64,000 nt of DNA from assembly GCA_023055425.1 (NCBI GenBank), contig JALGPY010000008.1:20557359-20621358 (forward strand). Reading direction: 5' to 3'. Below, piece by piece: positions 22,906-40,228 of this stretch. The stretch is from Linanthus parryae (lineage: Eukaryota; Streptophyta; Magnoliopsida; Ericales; Polemoniaceae). The translations under genes and the position numbers were made by a program. Below the pieces are notes generated by a model. That model searched no databases. It was not told where the DNA came from and was given only the letters and a program-made list of their open reading frames with translations. Positions within the stretch are counted from its first letter, which is position 1. Every line of letters starts with the position of its first letter.

Positions 22906-23204
22906 GAAACTTCACATTAGTGTCTTGCTACCCTAGTCAATTGGGATTATTTCACCCCCATTTTTAGGGGTAAAGAAGGCTTGTTTTGGGTGGGGAACCA
23001 AGAAGAAACATAAAAATACAAAGAAAAAAGAAAATCTTTTTTACTTAAGAAAACAAGTTGTGTGTGTTCAACTCTGATTATCTTTAAATAACAAATAAAA
23101 ATAAATAACTCTGATTAGGGCATATGGACATGGGAGAATTGCACCAAAACCTACGCTACTCTTCAAACAATACTACTAAATACTAAACCACTCTACCTCT
23201 GTTT
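22906..23204. other. AT-rich spacer
   Basis: No feature seen except the left edge of block B near 23115, where CATGGGAGAATTGCACC matches 16910 onward. Confidence 0.4.
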
Positions 23205-23440
23205 CTTTAGGAACTGCATGTTCACTTTTTGTCACTATTCATTGTGTCACTTTGACCCGGTGATTTGATTAACAAGACGATACAAGAATTTGGTAATTTT
23301 CTCATGGTCTTGTTACGCTACAACACCATGGAAAATTTTTGAATAAATTATATCGTTTTACTATCTAAATCACCGAGTCAAAGTGTCTCAATTACAGGTT
23401 AAAAGTCAAACTAGAACATTCCAGAAGAAACGGATGAAGT
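23205..23440. mobile_element. Stowaway-like MITE
   Basis: Inverted arms around a centre near 23330: GTCACTTTGACCCGGTGATT on the left, and AATCACC/GAGTCAAAGTG words on the right. It belongs to the same family as 31110 and 47205. Absent from the matching place in block A. Confidence 0.65.
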
Positions 23441-23641
23441 ACTCGCTAGTATTAACGGCTGCTGGAAACATCTAAAACAGGTCTACTATACTTGTACGAA
23501 ACAAGTAAATCATCATAAATAAAGAAGTAAAACTTTATAGTCAGTGCGAGGCGACAAACATCATCAATTCATAACCTGCTGCATGCCTGCATACACAGTA
23601 GTTCAATGAAACAAAAAAATGTGCATACCTAACTAGCTAGT

Positions 23642-24295
23642 TCAATAAAAAAGAAACTTTGAAAGAGTTGGCTCATCCTGGATCATATGTGCAAACATAG
23701 ACATGGCCTGAGAAGTGGCAACATACCCTGCTTGTTCAGCGGCCTTGGTTTGTTCTGCCCACACTCGTCTATCAACACGACCACCTCTTCCTTGAACGAT
23801 GCGAAGTCCCCGCTCAACCACTCGGCCAGGGTCGTTTATCCCATGAGCTTCCTCGAGTTTGGCACAAGCGATCCATGGGGCTATCTCCTTTCGCAGTTTG
23901 TTACATGCCTCGCCTATGGCTGTCCTCGCGTCTTCATAAGATGTAGATTGAGACTTGGCCAGATCAAGCCACGAATCAATATCACCCCAATTGGGACAGC
24001 ATTCGATTGCTTTTTGCAACAATTTTTTCACCGGTTCGGGCAATACAAGGGCGTCGTACCTGTCGCTCCAACACTTAAACTCCTTTATACTCTGCTGCAT
24101 CTTCTCCTCCTCTGAAAGATGCTCGCGGCTTTTAAAATTTTCCCGGGAAAGCATCTCTAAGATAAGAGCACGCTTGGCCGGGTCGATCTTGTCGTCCTTC
24201 TCCTCCTCCTTGGCCGATTCTACGGGAATATCAAACAAGCAGCCGTTGCTGCCCTCCCAAATCGACTCTTCAGCATCGATTCCAGCATCATCCAT
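23642..24295 (-). CDS. Short Prp6-like (HAT/TPR repeat) protein, 217 aa
   Basis: The C-terminal two thirds (about residues 83-200) resemble one stretch of the HAT repeats of Prp6, the U5 snRNP scaffold of the tri-snRNP called STABILIZED1 in Arabidopsis. ECC, a W-L-LA motif, KLRKEIAPWI-AKLEEAHG and RVVERGLR...R.VW..Q...AE.AGYVAT.QA are shared in order. Full-length plant Prp6 is near 1000 residues, so this is a fragment with a new acidic N-terminus (residues 1-70, rich in E, D and K). It is an intronless open frame, with a TATA-like box 67 bp upstream of the ATG. The neighbouring copy in block A is frameshifted. Whether it is a working retrogene or a slow-decaying fragment cannot be told; no lesion is seen. 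Confidence 0.7.
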   Translation of the reverse strand: MDDAGIDAEESIWEGSNGCLFDIPVESAKEEEKDDKIDPAKRALILEMLSRENFKSREHLSEEEKMQQSIKEFKCWSDRYDALVLPEPVKKLLQKAIECCPNWGDIDSWLDLAKSQSTSYEDARTAIGEACNKLRKEIAPWIACAKLEEAHGINDPGRVVERGLRIVQGRGGRVDRRVWAEQTKAAEQAGYVATSQAMSMFAHMIQDEPTLSKFLFY

Positions 24296-24361
24296 GTCGA
24301 CACAGACAGTGATTATACAAATTGATGATGATGATGAATGGTCTTCTTACGAGTTGGTTCG

Positions 24362-24370
24362 CTTTTATAG
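24362..24370 (-). promoter_or_regulatory. TATA-like box of Prp6-like gene
   Basis: CTATAAAAG on the minus strand, 67 bp before the ATG at 24295. Conserved in block A at 18129-18137. Confidence 0.5.
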
Positions 24371-24740
24371 AGGAAAGAGGAAGAACCAAAGAACATATCC
24401 ACCGTCCTATATCCCAAATTCGTTTCTAGGTTCCAACTGCCAATGGCCCAATAGGCCTGCTTATTAGCAGTGTTCCTCCTCTATACATTGGGCTCTCGTT
24501 TGGGTAAAGCCTGTTTCTGAAAAAAAAAATGCATGCTTAGGATTCTTTTTCTTTTATTTCCTTAATAAATATGTAGACTCTCCATCTTCACGTAGCTATG
24601 CATGTGCGGGTGATATGTCTGTTCATTTACGTTAACTGTGAGTTATTTTTATTTATCATGCTCTAATGTGAAATATCGATAAATATAACTCATAAAAGCA
24701 AACAACAAGTATGTTTAAGTATTATGCTAACTGAGCAGCT

Positions 24741-24838
24741 AGGGTGGTAGCTCAAGTGGCAGAGCGTTGGAAGCCCCTGCATGAGGTCCCGGATTCAAAC
24801 CCGAATGACGACAAAAAACAATTTCTCAAAAAAATATA
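24741..24838 (+). mobile_element. tRNA-derived SINE (block B copy)
   Basis: Same element and same flanking duplication as at 18491 (TATTATGCTAACTGA before, TATTATGCCAACTGA after), with a slightly better box B region (GTCCCGGATTCAAACCC). It was inserted before the segmental duplication. Confidence 0.78.
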
Positions 24839-24849
24839 TATATATATTA

Positions 24850-25972
24850 TGCCAACTGAAGAACTAAGCAAGTCTATAATATCAATAAATATAAAACCGC
24901 CCCCGCTGCATCAGGGATCGGCGCATCTGTCGGAAGCGCACCCACAAATACTCAAGGCCCAGGTACCCCGGTCTAAAGGAATATGTACGGTTCGTCAGCC
25001 ACTCACGGACTTGGGCCCCCATGCCCACAAATGCGGGCCTCGTCCCACCCTATGATCCCTGCGAACCCTTATATCACAAACATGAGCTTCCAAAGACCCC
25101 TAGTGCATACGACGGTTGGCCCATCTTCGAGCGCACCCAGACAGGCTCTAGCAGCATGTATACAGTAGAATTGGATAGGGCTCTAATCACTTGGAATTGA
25201 CAAACTCACATAACATCTTGTGGTAATCTCTTTTAAACATCTATCATAACTTCTTTTCCTTTTCTTAAAAGAGATTTCGTTTTAATTACAGTTCTAGTTG
25301 TGAAAATAAATCTTAAATGCCCATTAAATCGTCTGTGTTTATCTTGAGATCCTCGCCGCAGTATAAAATCACCATGGTTTCTATGCGTGAGTATTGATAC
25401 GAAACACGTTTTTCTAAAACTAGTTGTGTTGTTCCTCGATGGCTCATTTGGTATGTTCATTCGGTTCTCTATGGTTGTTTAAGTGTGGCCTGTGAGTGCT
25501 GATTAACTTGTGGCTACTAAAACTTCGTACCGCCAGAAGAGTAACGACAAGGAAGAGATCCTCGAGGGGAGCCCAACATCGAGATGGGTTGGCGAGTGGC
25601 GACAGAGGGGAAGAAGTCACAAAATCAAGAGTAATAAAAACATGTTTGATCCTGAGGCTTCTGTCCAATCTACCCAAAATCCACGGTTGTTCAAATATGT
25701 AAAGGAACGAACAGCAGGCAATATTTTTTTTCTAGCTGGTAGTTGAAAATAGTACTAGTGCAAAGACACAAAAAGGCTACGACATCATCCAAAAACACGT
25801 ACCTACATATTATCACATGGTACTCCTTAATTTTTTATTTATTTTTTATTTATTTTATTTTATTTTTTTTTGCCAAAAGAAGGTACTTCTTAATTAAGAT
25901 ACAACTAGATGTACTTTTGTACACTAGGAGGCAGTATTCTTCCAATTTCTCTGGCTAAATAATGAAACATCT
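24850..25972. other. Duplicated spacer without recognised genes
   Basis: Block B copy of 18608-19706. The final 300 bp resemble the 3' flank of the FBD exon; codons for the FBD C-terminus can be seen on the minus strand at about 25920-25955. Confidence 0.5.
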
Positions 25973-26165
25973 GTTTAAATAGAAATACTAACCCTAGACA
26001 GTTCGACCTGACGGCTCGGCCCGGTCTACTAACTAATTAAATAAATAACTAATTAAACTAATGAAATAAATAAACTAACTACTAACAATAATTAAATAAA
26101 AGAATAAACAATACTAACTAGCGATAATAATACGAGTGACCCATACATACGGTTGATCCGTATCA
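25973..26165 (-). mobile_element. Gypsy-type LTR fragment (TGATACGG family)
   Basis: Block B copy of 19707-19900, starting TGATACGGATCAACCG on the minus strand. Confidence 0.7.
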
Positions 26166-26169
26166 GTGT

Positions 26170-26770
26170 GACATTCTTTCAGCTTCTGTAAACCAGCTTC
26201 CAGGTTATGGTACTGATCACTACTGAGTTCTTCATCTTATGCCTACTTCAAGCTCTTCCGACGTCAGTTCCCGTTACCAGAAGGTTCTTAACCTGTTGCA
26301 ACCTATAAAATCTTAGTTCCCTGGCACTGAATCAGCCCTTAAGCTTATAGAGGATGCACATTCTGTTCTGTCAGATGGGAATAAACGTACCGCATTTGAT
26401 TTAATGCGCAAAACTAGTTGGGAAGGCTTTGAATCACTCGAGTTAAACGCATTTGGTAAGATGAACTCTGGAAAAGATATTGATAGAAAGAATGGTGTAA
26501 GTTCACGTAACAGAAATAGATCAAAGAATGTAAATATAAACCACTAGCTGATAATAGCCTTCAAGAACCAAGTGCATCTTCTTGTTAAGTGAACTCAGAG
26601 GGCAACACTGGGGAGGAGATTGATATACCCTTGGACAATGAGATGCCTGAAGAACTTCAGAATGAAAGTTTCGAAGACTCTCCATCTCTATATTCTAAAC
26701 TTTCCGAGCCGAAACAGCTTGATGTGGACTTTTACGACTTTGAGAACGACAGAAATTGTTACCCGTTTCT
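26170..26770 (+). pseudogene. DnaJ (J-domain) / DUF3444 pseudogene, block B copy
   Basis: Same lesions as at 19910-20480, including the in-frame TAG after the LLQPIKS region, so the gene was already dead before duplication. It also has a second stop near 26545 and, at 26589, an open stretch ending in LDVDFYDFENDRNC, the start of DUF3444. The 84 bp at about 26795-26880 are missing from block A. Confidence 0.6.
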
Positions 26771-27449
26771 CTCTCTTCTCTGGACGCTAACTTGTGGAGT
26801 TCGCTTTTGCATTCAACCACTCGGTGATTTCTTGCTACCCATAGAAACCAAACTGTTAAAATCCGTCTCTCAAGTCTCTGCTGTCTTCTTGCTCTGAGCA
26901 GATCCACTTAACCCAGTTTAGAACTCTTGATTTGAATGTTTCAGGAACTCATCTCCCTCAACCAATCTCCACACCTTCCTCGCAATCGGGCATATGAGGA
27001 ATATGTGGTCTTCAAATTCATCTTCCCTGAGACAATGACCGAATTAGAGACAAGTCAATCTTCTATCGTACTAGATTTGTGGTTGTGGGGAGGGACGCCA
27101 TACTATGAATATACCTATGTCAAGCAGTTATACTTTGCTTCACATTCTGGTCTTCCTTCCTGGTCTTTTTCAGCTGCTTCCCTCAATTTGGATGTCGAGT
27201 AGCCCTATTTTACCGTGTAGACTCCATTCTCAGCATAATACGTAATACATTTGCAAGTTCATGTTCATGGGTGAAAGTCTTGCAGTGTGTCGTCAATCTC
27301 CTTGAGTCTGTTAGATTCCGCTATTGATTCCGTAACCACTATTAGGGTTTCTTGACTGGTTCTGAGAGGAACCTGGCCCTGATACCAGGTGAAAGGATCA
27401 CCACATCGGCAAAACAAGCAAGAGAGATTCTCACAGAGCCAGATATTCC
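26771..27449 (-). other. Degenerate LTR-element leader with primer-site-like motif
   Basis: TGGTATCAGGGC on the minus strand at 27376-27387 differs by one base from the initiator-tRNA-Met primer site common in plant LTR elements, and is followed by a decayed region that may be gag. No LTR was found beside it. Confidence 0.4.
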
Positions 27450-29458
27450 TTAACCTTCAATGATTAGTTGTACACTAGGAGGCAGCATTCTTCCGATTTC
27501 TCTGGCGCACTTTTTAGCCGAGATTATATATTCAGGCTCGTGAAACTCTAACAATCTTCCCTTGTAGAAGGGGCTTACGGTATCAAAAGAAATCTTTTCA
27601 AGCAAGACAGCATTCTCAATCAAATACTTGGCAAGGTCAACTTCAAAAGCTTTCTCACGAAAGCCAATGAATTCCACCACTCTAATGTTATGCGGAGGAT
27701 AAGCTCCAGCTTTAAATGGTTCCATTTCATCCTCATAAAATTCGGTCCAAGTCTGCAAAAAAAAAATAAGAAAGAAAAGTCATGCTTCGTAGTCACATAA
27801 CCCAGTTAAATTATTTGGCTCAACTCCTTGTTACCTAGTCCCAAAATGAGACAATCTGGGTTCATAGGTAGGGAAGGTGGTTTGTTGGCTGACAATCTGG
27901 GTTTCATAGGTAGCGAAGGTGGCGTGTACTTGGTGATCATACTTTTATGCATGTTCGGTTTTACCCTCAATGAAAGGGACAAACAAGTGATCCAACAGAG
28001 TGCTGGTGCCCCGAGTCCGTAAAATCAAAACTATTGGTGCAAGATGTCAAGTAAAATCAGTATTGCGCAGCGGTTCTCTCAATTCTCACAGTGCATGCAT
28101 CGCACTGTCGGCGAACATACACTGCATGGGGATATGTCAATAGTTCTTTATAAAATATCATACTTAATGCTTGTCGCAACAATTTCAATTTCATGGTTTT
28201 GGGATAACAATATTGAGACATTGCTACACACATTTTACCCAACTGTCCTACATCATTTTTTAAGCATGCAAAGATTTCATGCCAAAGAAACAGAAGATAC
28301 ACTAATGTCGGTAAACCACCAATCTCATCCCATCAAATTTAAGAATTCCACTTACCTCCCATGAGAACCTGTACAAAGGACATGCAATTATCATGGAGGC
28401 GCAGTCCAGAATACCATCAAGAACCGTTGAAGCAATGGTCAGTGTGAGATGCTTCACTTTTGGAAATACCGGAAATCTAGCATCTGTCATATGTTTCTGC
28501 ACTCAAAAACAATATACCAGAACAAAACTTTATCATTATCAAACAAATAGAAACAAACAAAAGGACTAACAGAAACTGGTCTTTCAACTTACCCGAAATT
28601 TACATGCCTCCAACGTAAGCTTTTCCAATTGGGAAAGATAGTTAGATAGCTCTGAAAGACGTTGATTAAGGTAACGAGTATAGAAACCCTTCACGGATAC
28701 TTCAAGCAGTTTGGGGACATCTTTTAGTGGCATTTCTATCTTTGGTCCTTCGTATTTAAAGGATACCAGGTTTGGTGCAGAAACATTAAGGCATTCAATA
28801 CTGTTGCAATTACTCAGCTCTAACCACTTCAGCTTAAGTGATGGGCCATTCACATTCAAGCTTATAAGAGCGTCTGACCATCCAACAAAGAGGGATTCAA
28901 GATTCAAACAGTTGTGTAAGAAGCGCTGTAGCATATCACCAGTTATCTCTACCTCGGCCAAATGGAGAGATGTTAGCGAGCTGCAGCTCGAAACTTCTAG
29001 GGAATCTGGAAAACGATAACTCTTTCGTGACGAACATCTCCAGGAACTCAAGTCCAATTTGAGCTTTCGGACTCTCTTTCTTATAGCAAAACTAACCCAA
29101 TTGTCAATATCAGAACCTGAACTCTTATCCAAATCGAACACAGCTACAAATTGATCTATATTCTGACCTTGGTGATGATTTATGACTTGATTTACGTGAG
29201 TTATATAAACAGGCCGTTCCACCTTAAGACGCTTGGTTTTTAGTTGTATCTCATCCACTACTTCAGAAGCATCAAAACTAAGGTTAGAAATTTTCGTCCA
29301 CATGTATCTCCATGTCCTTGAAAGAGTAATTGTCCTTACCGCTTCTTTCTTCTCCAATTGAGACAGTATGTCAACAAGTATTTCAGGAGGGAGTTCAGTT
29401 ATACGATCTTTCAACAATATACTTGACAGGGTGGCTTGATGTTGTCTCTTGAGGCCAT
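27450..29458 (-). pseudogene. F-box/LRR/FBD gene 1, start frame lost
   Basis: Such proteins are substrate adaptors of SCF ubiquitin ligases: the F-box binds SKP1, the LRRs bind the target. Three exons with GT-AG borders can be placed: 29458-28593, 28496-28356 and 27752-27450, all joined in phase 0. The F-box is at ITELPPEILVDILSQLEKKE, LRRs follow, and FBD is in exon 3. By comparison with gene 2 the ATG is at 29458-29456, but one base is missing at 29422-29423 and this frame reaches a stop within 16 codons. The F-box frame itself has no upstream ATG; its first Met lies after the F-box. It is therefore probably a recent pseudogene, or makes an F-box-less product. Its exon 3 lies within duplication block B. 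Confidence 0.82.
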
Positions 29459-29499
29459 CTATTGAGAGTAAAAAAAAAGAAGAAAAAACATTTGTCAAA

Positions 29500-30132
29500 A
29501 GAATGTAGAACAGAGCAAAAACTTCAAATGCAACTTACAGAATAAAGGTAACATGGTTTTCTTGCCTTCTTGTTTTCAGGTCGATTCATGTTTATACAAG
29601 GATACCAGGGCATCCATCCTCCTTTCAATTAAAACCAATTCATACATTTCCTCCATATAACTTAATAATATAATAAAAAAATATGACATATAAATATTTT
29701 ATATTATATCTGTTTAAACTGAATAGTGTCTAACTAAATTTGACACAAAAAGATACAAAATCAAATTTTCCGCACTGCAGATGGTCTTACTTTCTTCCCA
29801 TTCATTTTCTACAGCGCCTCCTCTACAGCCAATTTCTCAAACTAAAAATACTAAGTTAGCTCCAGAAAGGTCACTAACTGATGTGAATCAAGCCAGGCAA
29901 GTTAGCAGTGTTTTTATCCCAACGTTAAAGATAGATATCAACAAAACAATGGAACACATTCCAGCCAGATCCGTACCAACCGCAAAAGAACTTCAAAATG
30001 TTTAGGAACATCAGCCAATATTTTTTCTAGCCACTAGTAATAGTTGAAAATAGTAGCACAGAAACACCAACAAAATGCATGCCCTCACAACATCATCAGC
30101 AAAACAAGCAGAGATCCTCACAGAGCTACTCC
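29500..30132. other. Region between the two F-box genes
   Basis: 29520-29780 is the upstream region of gene 1 and is nearly identical to 35930-36190 upstream of gene 2, so promoter DNA was duplicated too. 30005-30130 is the 3' flank of gene 2 and resembles 19455-19640 and 25690-25930. Confidence 0.65.
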
Positions 30133-35878
<5,746 letters not shown>

Positions 35879-37572
35879 CTATTGAGAGTAAAAAAAAAAG
35901 AAGAAAAAACATTTGTCAAAAGAATGTAGAACAGAGCAAAAACTTCAAATGCAACTTACAGAATAAAGGTAACATGGTTTTCTTCCCTTCTTGTTTGATT
36001 CATGTTTATACAAGGATACCAGGGCATCCATCCTCCTTTCAATTAAAACCAATTCATACATTTCCTAAATATAACTTAATAATATAATAAAAAAATATGA
36101 CATATGAATATTTTATATTATATCTGTTCAAACTGAATAGTGTCTAACTAAATTTGACACAAAAAGATACAAAGTCAAATTTTCCGCAACCCCGCCCCCT
36201 CTCAATACAACCTACTGAAACAGTTCCTAAACTGTGGGCGTTAATGTGGTGGATGTTCGTTGTGGGATTTGTGGCGATGCAGTGGTTGATTTTGCTGTGC
36301 AGGTAAGTGGGTGTTATTGTCGTGGTGGCAGAGATAAAATAATAGGGCTTTTGTGGTTAGCAGTAGCACTTAGCAATTAGGATGCTGTGATGGTGATAGT
36401 GGTGGGTTTATGTAGTGGCCGAGCTCATTGGAGAAAGAGAGACGACAACTTCACTGTACATCTCTGTAAATTTGTGAACAAAACTACTAACCAGAGCTGT
36501 TTGCAAGCAAGTGACTTTTGGAGGGAGTAGCATGAACAATACGGAAAGAGGACTGTAGCTTTATGAATGGGATTACTAACCATGGTTGATTGCGAGCAGG
36601 TAATCATTGAGGGGATTTAACATGTGAGTCTGAGAGCTCGTTTTTGGGGTGACCTTCAGAATAAAATCATGATATTACATCCATGTGTAATATTGTTTCC
36701 AATTATTCCATATACAAACAACCACTGTCTTCACACTAATCCCAAAAAAAAAACAATTGTCTTCACAAAAATTATTAAATCAGTGCTAAATTCTTCTTAC
36801 TGGATGATAAGATCCCCCTTCATTATATTTTGGTATATCATTCATAGCTAAATTGTACTTAAGAAGTTAGAGAAAATGGTCTCCAAGTAGGTAGGTCAAG
36901 TTTGTGTGTCTATCCCTCCATTCTCCCCCTATCCGGTACCATATATAACTAGTCTCTCTATTAAATGCCTATCAGCATGCAAGTAAAACATGATACCATT
37001 TGAATGAGCACCGGAGAGAAACCATACACCTTCGGCATACTAGTAGCAAGGCAAGTACTAGATCTACGTCACCTGAATGGAACGACATATTTTCTCCTCC
37101 TCACGTGAATGGAACGACTAGAGTAACAACAGCACTTAAATTATATACTTGTCAAAAAAAAAATTGTGAACAATGTTGGTTGATGCTGAGTTTTTCGCTT
37201 TATCTGTGCAAAATACGCTAACTTCTCATGTCATGTATCTCCTTTCCGACACCAGCAGCTCAGTTGGTAACTTGGTATGGAGTGAATGTCGTATCAGAAG
37301 AACTAACAACATAGGCATACAGGGTATTCTCTACAGGCACTACTTACATGAAACTAATTAGGCATGTTTAAGATGGAGAATCAATCATTCCACTTAATCT
37401 TCTCAATATAGGTTGGTAAAAGCAACTTTTAATTCAGAGAAATTATTTAAAAATAAAAAAAGCTACCAGGACAAATCATCTTCAATAGGAGGTCCCATAC
37501 CCTTATCAATGTTTACCAAAGGACAAATCCCTCCTTTATTATTATGTAGAACGAGTAGATAGGAAAAAAAAT
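35879..37572. other. Upstream region of F-box gene 2 and gene-free DNA
   Basis: 35930-36190 is shared with the upstream region of gene 1. The rest to 37570 has short ORFs only, none recognised, and is AT-rich. Confidence 0.5.
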
Positions 37573-37594
37573 GGGGGGGGGGGGGGGGGGGGGG
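37573..37594 (+). repeat. G22 homopolymer
   Basis: An uninterrupted run of 22 G directly before the foldback at 37596. It could form quadruplexes; the exact length is prone to sequencing error. Confidence 0.85.
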
Positions 37595-37595
37595 A

Positions 37596-37693
37596 GTGCT
37601 ATGGGGAGAACTTTTGCCTTGGGTGTGGGATGGTTAGGGAGATTTTCCCCATGGACATGCCCACACGCAAGGCAAAATTTCTCCCCATAGCAC
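37596..37693. repeat. 98-nt foldback with 34-bp arms
   Basis: Arms 37596-37629 and 37660-37693 are complementary at 32 of 34 positions, with a 30-nt loop. The flanking G-run and CCTCTCCCCATCCCCCTCC can extend the stem. It may be a MITE or a small-RNA hairpin. Confidence 0.85.
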
Positions 37694-37699
37694 CCTCTC

Positions 37700-39246
37700 C
37701 CCATCCCCCTCCTCTCATGGGGTTGGACTTGAACCCTATTTGTATAGGTTTTCCCCCTCCCCCTCCCGCCATGTGGTTGGAAATGCTCTTACTGTATAAA
37801 ACTTGATGCTATGGAACGAGCACCGGAAAACATACACCTTAGGCATACTGGTCCTTTTCTGAAAGTAAAAACAAAAAAGTCGCTCACTCCATTGCGGTGC
37901 TAAAATTTTTTGTAAACAGCTATGAAGCCCGTGTACACCAGATGGGAAGCGAACTCTGCACCTAGTGCGGAGGTGTGGTATGGGTACATCAGTAGGTGTG
38001 GAAGGTATTCCTGAGATAATACAAGATCTCTCTCAATAAGCTAATTCGGTTCGGACTGTGACTATAGGTTGGCTGGGACAATACGTAAGAAAATAATTTA
38101 GTGTTCTATGAAGAAGTTGGCAACAATAATAAACAACTTTTTTGTTTGAAAGGTCCCTTAAAAACAACCTTTATTTCAGAGAAATCCTAGGTTGAGAAAA
38201 GAAATATGTACTAGAAGCAAAAATTAAGCAATAAAAAGAAAATATGATACAGCTCATCCACTACCCCTACTTATTTTTACAAAATTGGGGGAATTGGCAC
38301 ACCTGCACCGGTACTTCGTACGGCCGCTCTCTCCGGCCATCTTCAATAGGAATACTTCCTCATCCCCCTCCCATTCTTTATATTTACCAAGATGCAAATG
38401 GGTGCTAGCAAAGTGGTAGAGCATTTGAGTCTAAGAAACTCTAGGATTTTCGTGCAAATTTGTTCTATAGTGTGCCAAAGCTTGGCTTCTGCAGGCGAGC
38501 GGGGCAATTCTATGGTTTTGATGGGGTACTGTGGACAGAGATGTGACAATGTGAAACCTAATGGATGAAGCCGGATGGGCTCTATCAAGTCCAGACACAA
38601 AAAACTAGTTTATCCTTGGTTTAACAGATGAGAGAACCTACTTTTAACATTGATTTTTGTTTGTGTAGATATAATTTTGGTGCCCCAAGATGAAGAATGA
38701 AAAATCTGCGCTCCTCCTCGTGTTTCTCGATAGTTATCATCAATCATCCTTCCCACCACCTCAACCCCCAATTCCTCCCTTTTTATTTGGATGCAAGGAC
38801 AGATAAATAAACATCATTATAATGCGATAGTTGAAACAACAGCAACCATAATTGTGGAATTATCAAATTATTATACAGTAAAAGTTATAAGAAACGATTT
38901 AATTTTTTCGCATTCAGGAGGATGACTAAGAGAAATTGTAGATCAAGAGCTTGATTGAAAGAATAGTAGTTACCTTTCAGTTTCGCTCAGGGTGAGAGCT
39001 CGCGAGTGTTGGGTTCTACTACTGTGAATATATGAAGCTAGAGAGAGGTTTGTCTCTCAAGCGTCTTGAATCTGAGTCCACTCAGTGAGCCAATCAGTCC
39101 AGTGATTTCACTGCGTTTCTCAATCTCGCTACTCAAAATTTCTCGTCGCTTTTCCTTCTGTGTAAATAACCTAACCGAAATATGAACGAGAAAACAAAAC
39201 CCTTGCCGGAGGATTGATGGCACAGTATGGTGACTCTCTGCTACCG
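37700..39246. other. Gene-free DNA
   Basis: No gene recognised. 39085-39246 matches 47045-47204 (start of a second segmental duplication). A tRNA-like patch is at 38397-38470. Confidence 0.45.
38397..38470 (+). other. tRNA-like / SINE-like head with box A
   Basis: TAGCAAAGTGGTAGAGCA fits pol III box A. The box B position (GGATTTTCG) is poor and no target duplication was found. An old SINE is possible; a functional tRNA gene is not supported. Confidence 0.3.
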
Positions 39247-39493
39247 CTCCACCTCTTTCTTCCATTATTATGACTTTTTGACTTGTAATTTGGTCACTTG
39301 GACCGGGTGACTTGGATAGCAAAACAACGCGATTTTCTAATAAATTTTTCATTGTATTATAGAGGAACTTTTATTTTACAACATCATAAAAGATTATCAA
39401 AAAATTGCATTATTTTGCTGTCAAATTATCGAGTCAAAGTGATCCGTTGAATACTGAATAGTAGTAAAAGTCGGATAGGAAAGAAAGGAGTAA
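39247..39493. mobile_element. Stowaway-like MITE
   Basis: Ends CTCCACCTCTTTCTTCC and GGAAAGAAAGGAGTA. Its interior arms match family members at 31110 and 47205. It shares its insertion place with 47205, so it predates the 39/47 kb duplication. Confidence 0.72.
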
Positions 39494-39507
39494 TTATTGC
39501 TCGCTCC

Positions 39508-39659
39508 AAGAGCAAATATGACGTGGTGCTCTAATCAATACATCACAGGACACGTCAGGAACATGTAGGAATCCACTTTCTTTTATTTGTCACTCATTCT
39601 CTTTTTTCCTGACGTGTCATGTATTGTATTGATTAGAGCACTACGTGTATTTGCTCTCA
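39508..39659. mobile_element. Foldback MITE, about 150 bp
   Basis: Nearly the whole element is an inverted repeat: AGAGCAAATATGACGTGGTG and GCTCTAATCAATACA on the left return as the complement of TGTATTGATTAGAGC and CACTACGTGTATTTGCTCT on the right. The duplicate locus at 47430 lacks it. Confidence 0.75.
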
Positions 39660-39701
39660 AAATTTTCTCGAAAGGAAGAGCTAAGATAGAGTGGTACTAC
39701 C

Positions 39702-40228
39702 TAGGGATGCAAGTTCAAGCCGGAAAAACCGGAATTCGAGCCGAACCGGGCGGTTTGGTTCGGTTCGGTTTGGAAGCTATTACAGTTTGGTCCAGGAATG
39801 CAAAAATCCCAAACCATATAGTAAGGTTCGGTCCAGGTTTGTAAAAATCTCAAACCGTATAAACCGAACCGAACCGTTTATGTAGTATAATAGGCTATAC
39901 AACTGTCACACTTGATAACTTCTACACATGTATCATATACACTAGGTACTGAAAATGATGTAATGTTTGTCACTTTATTTTAAAATTGATTGATATTAAA
40001 ATTTTAGCAAATATTTAATTGCTGGATGAATTTTTTAGGAATTTAAAGTGAAATAATACATTTCTAAAAACCGCGGTTTAAAACCGAACCAAACCGGTCC
40101 TTCACGGTTCGGTTCGGTTTGGAGCCATGAACGGTCCAGATTAGGTTTATGTTTTGTCTAAACCGTTACATGCGGTTCGATTTGGATGGATGTCATAACC
40201 GGACCGAACCGAACTGTTTTCATCCCTA
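39702..40228. mobile_element. Non-autonomous hAT element with CCGAACC repeats
   Basis: Termini TAGGGATG and CATCCCTA, flanked by GTACTACC (39694-39701) and GTACTACT (40229-40236), an 8-bp duplication with one mismatch. The empty site is present in the duplicate at 47448 (GAGTGGTACTACCTATTCAC). Many direct and inverted CCGAACC/GGTTCGG words lie near both ends and inside, as expected for transposase-binding repeats. 527 bp, no ORF. Confidence 0.9.

Larger units (their letters stand above)
23115..27752. repeat. Segmental duplication, block B
   Basis: Second copy of block A. It keeps the intact Prp6-like gene and runs on into the first F-box gene without interruption, so it is closer to the ancestral arrangement. 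Confidence 0.88.
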
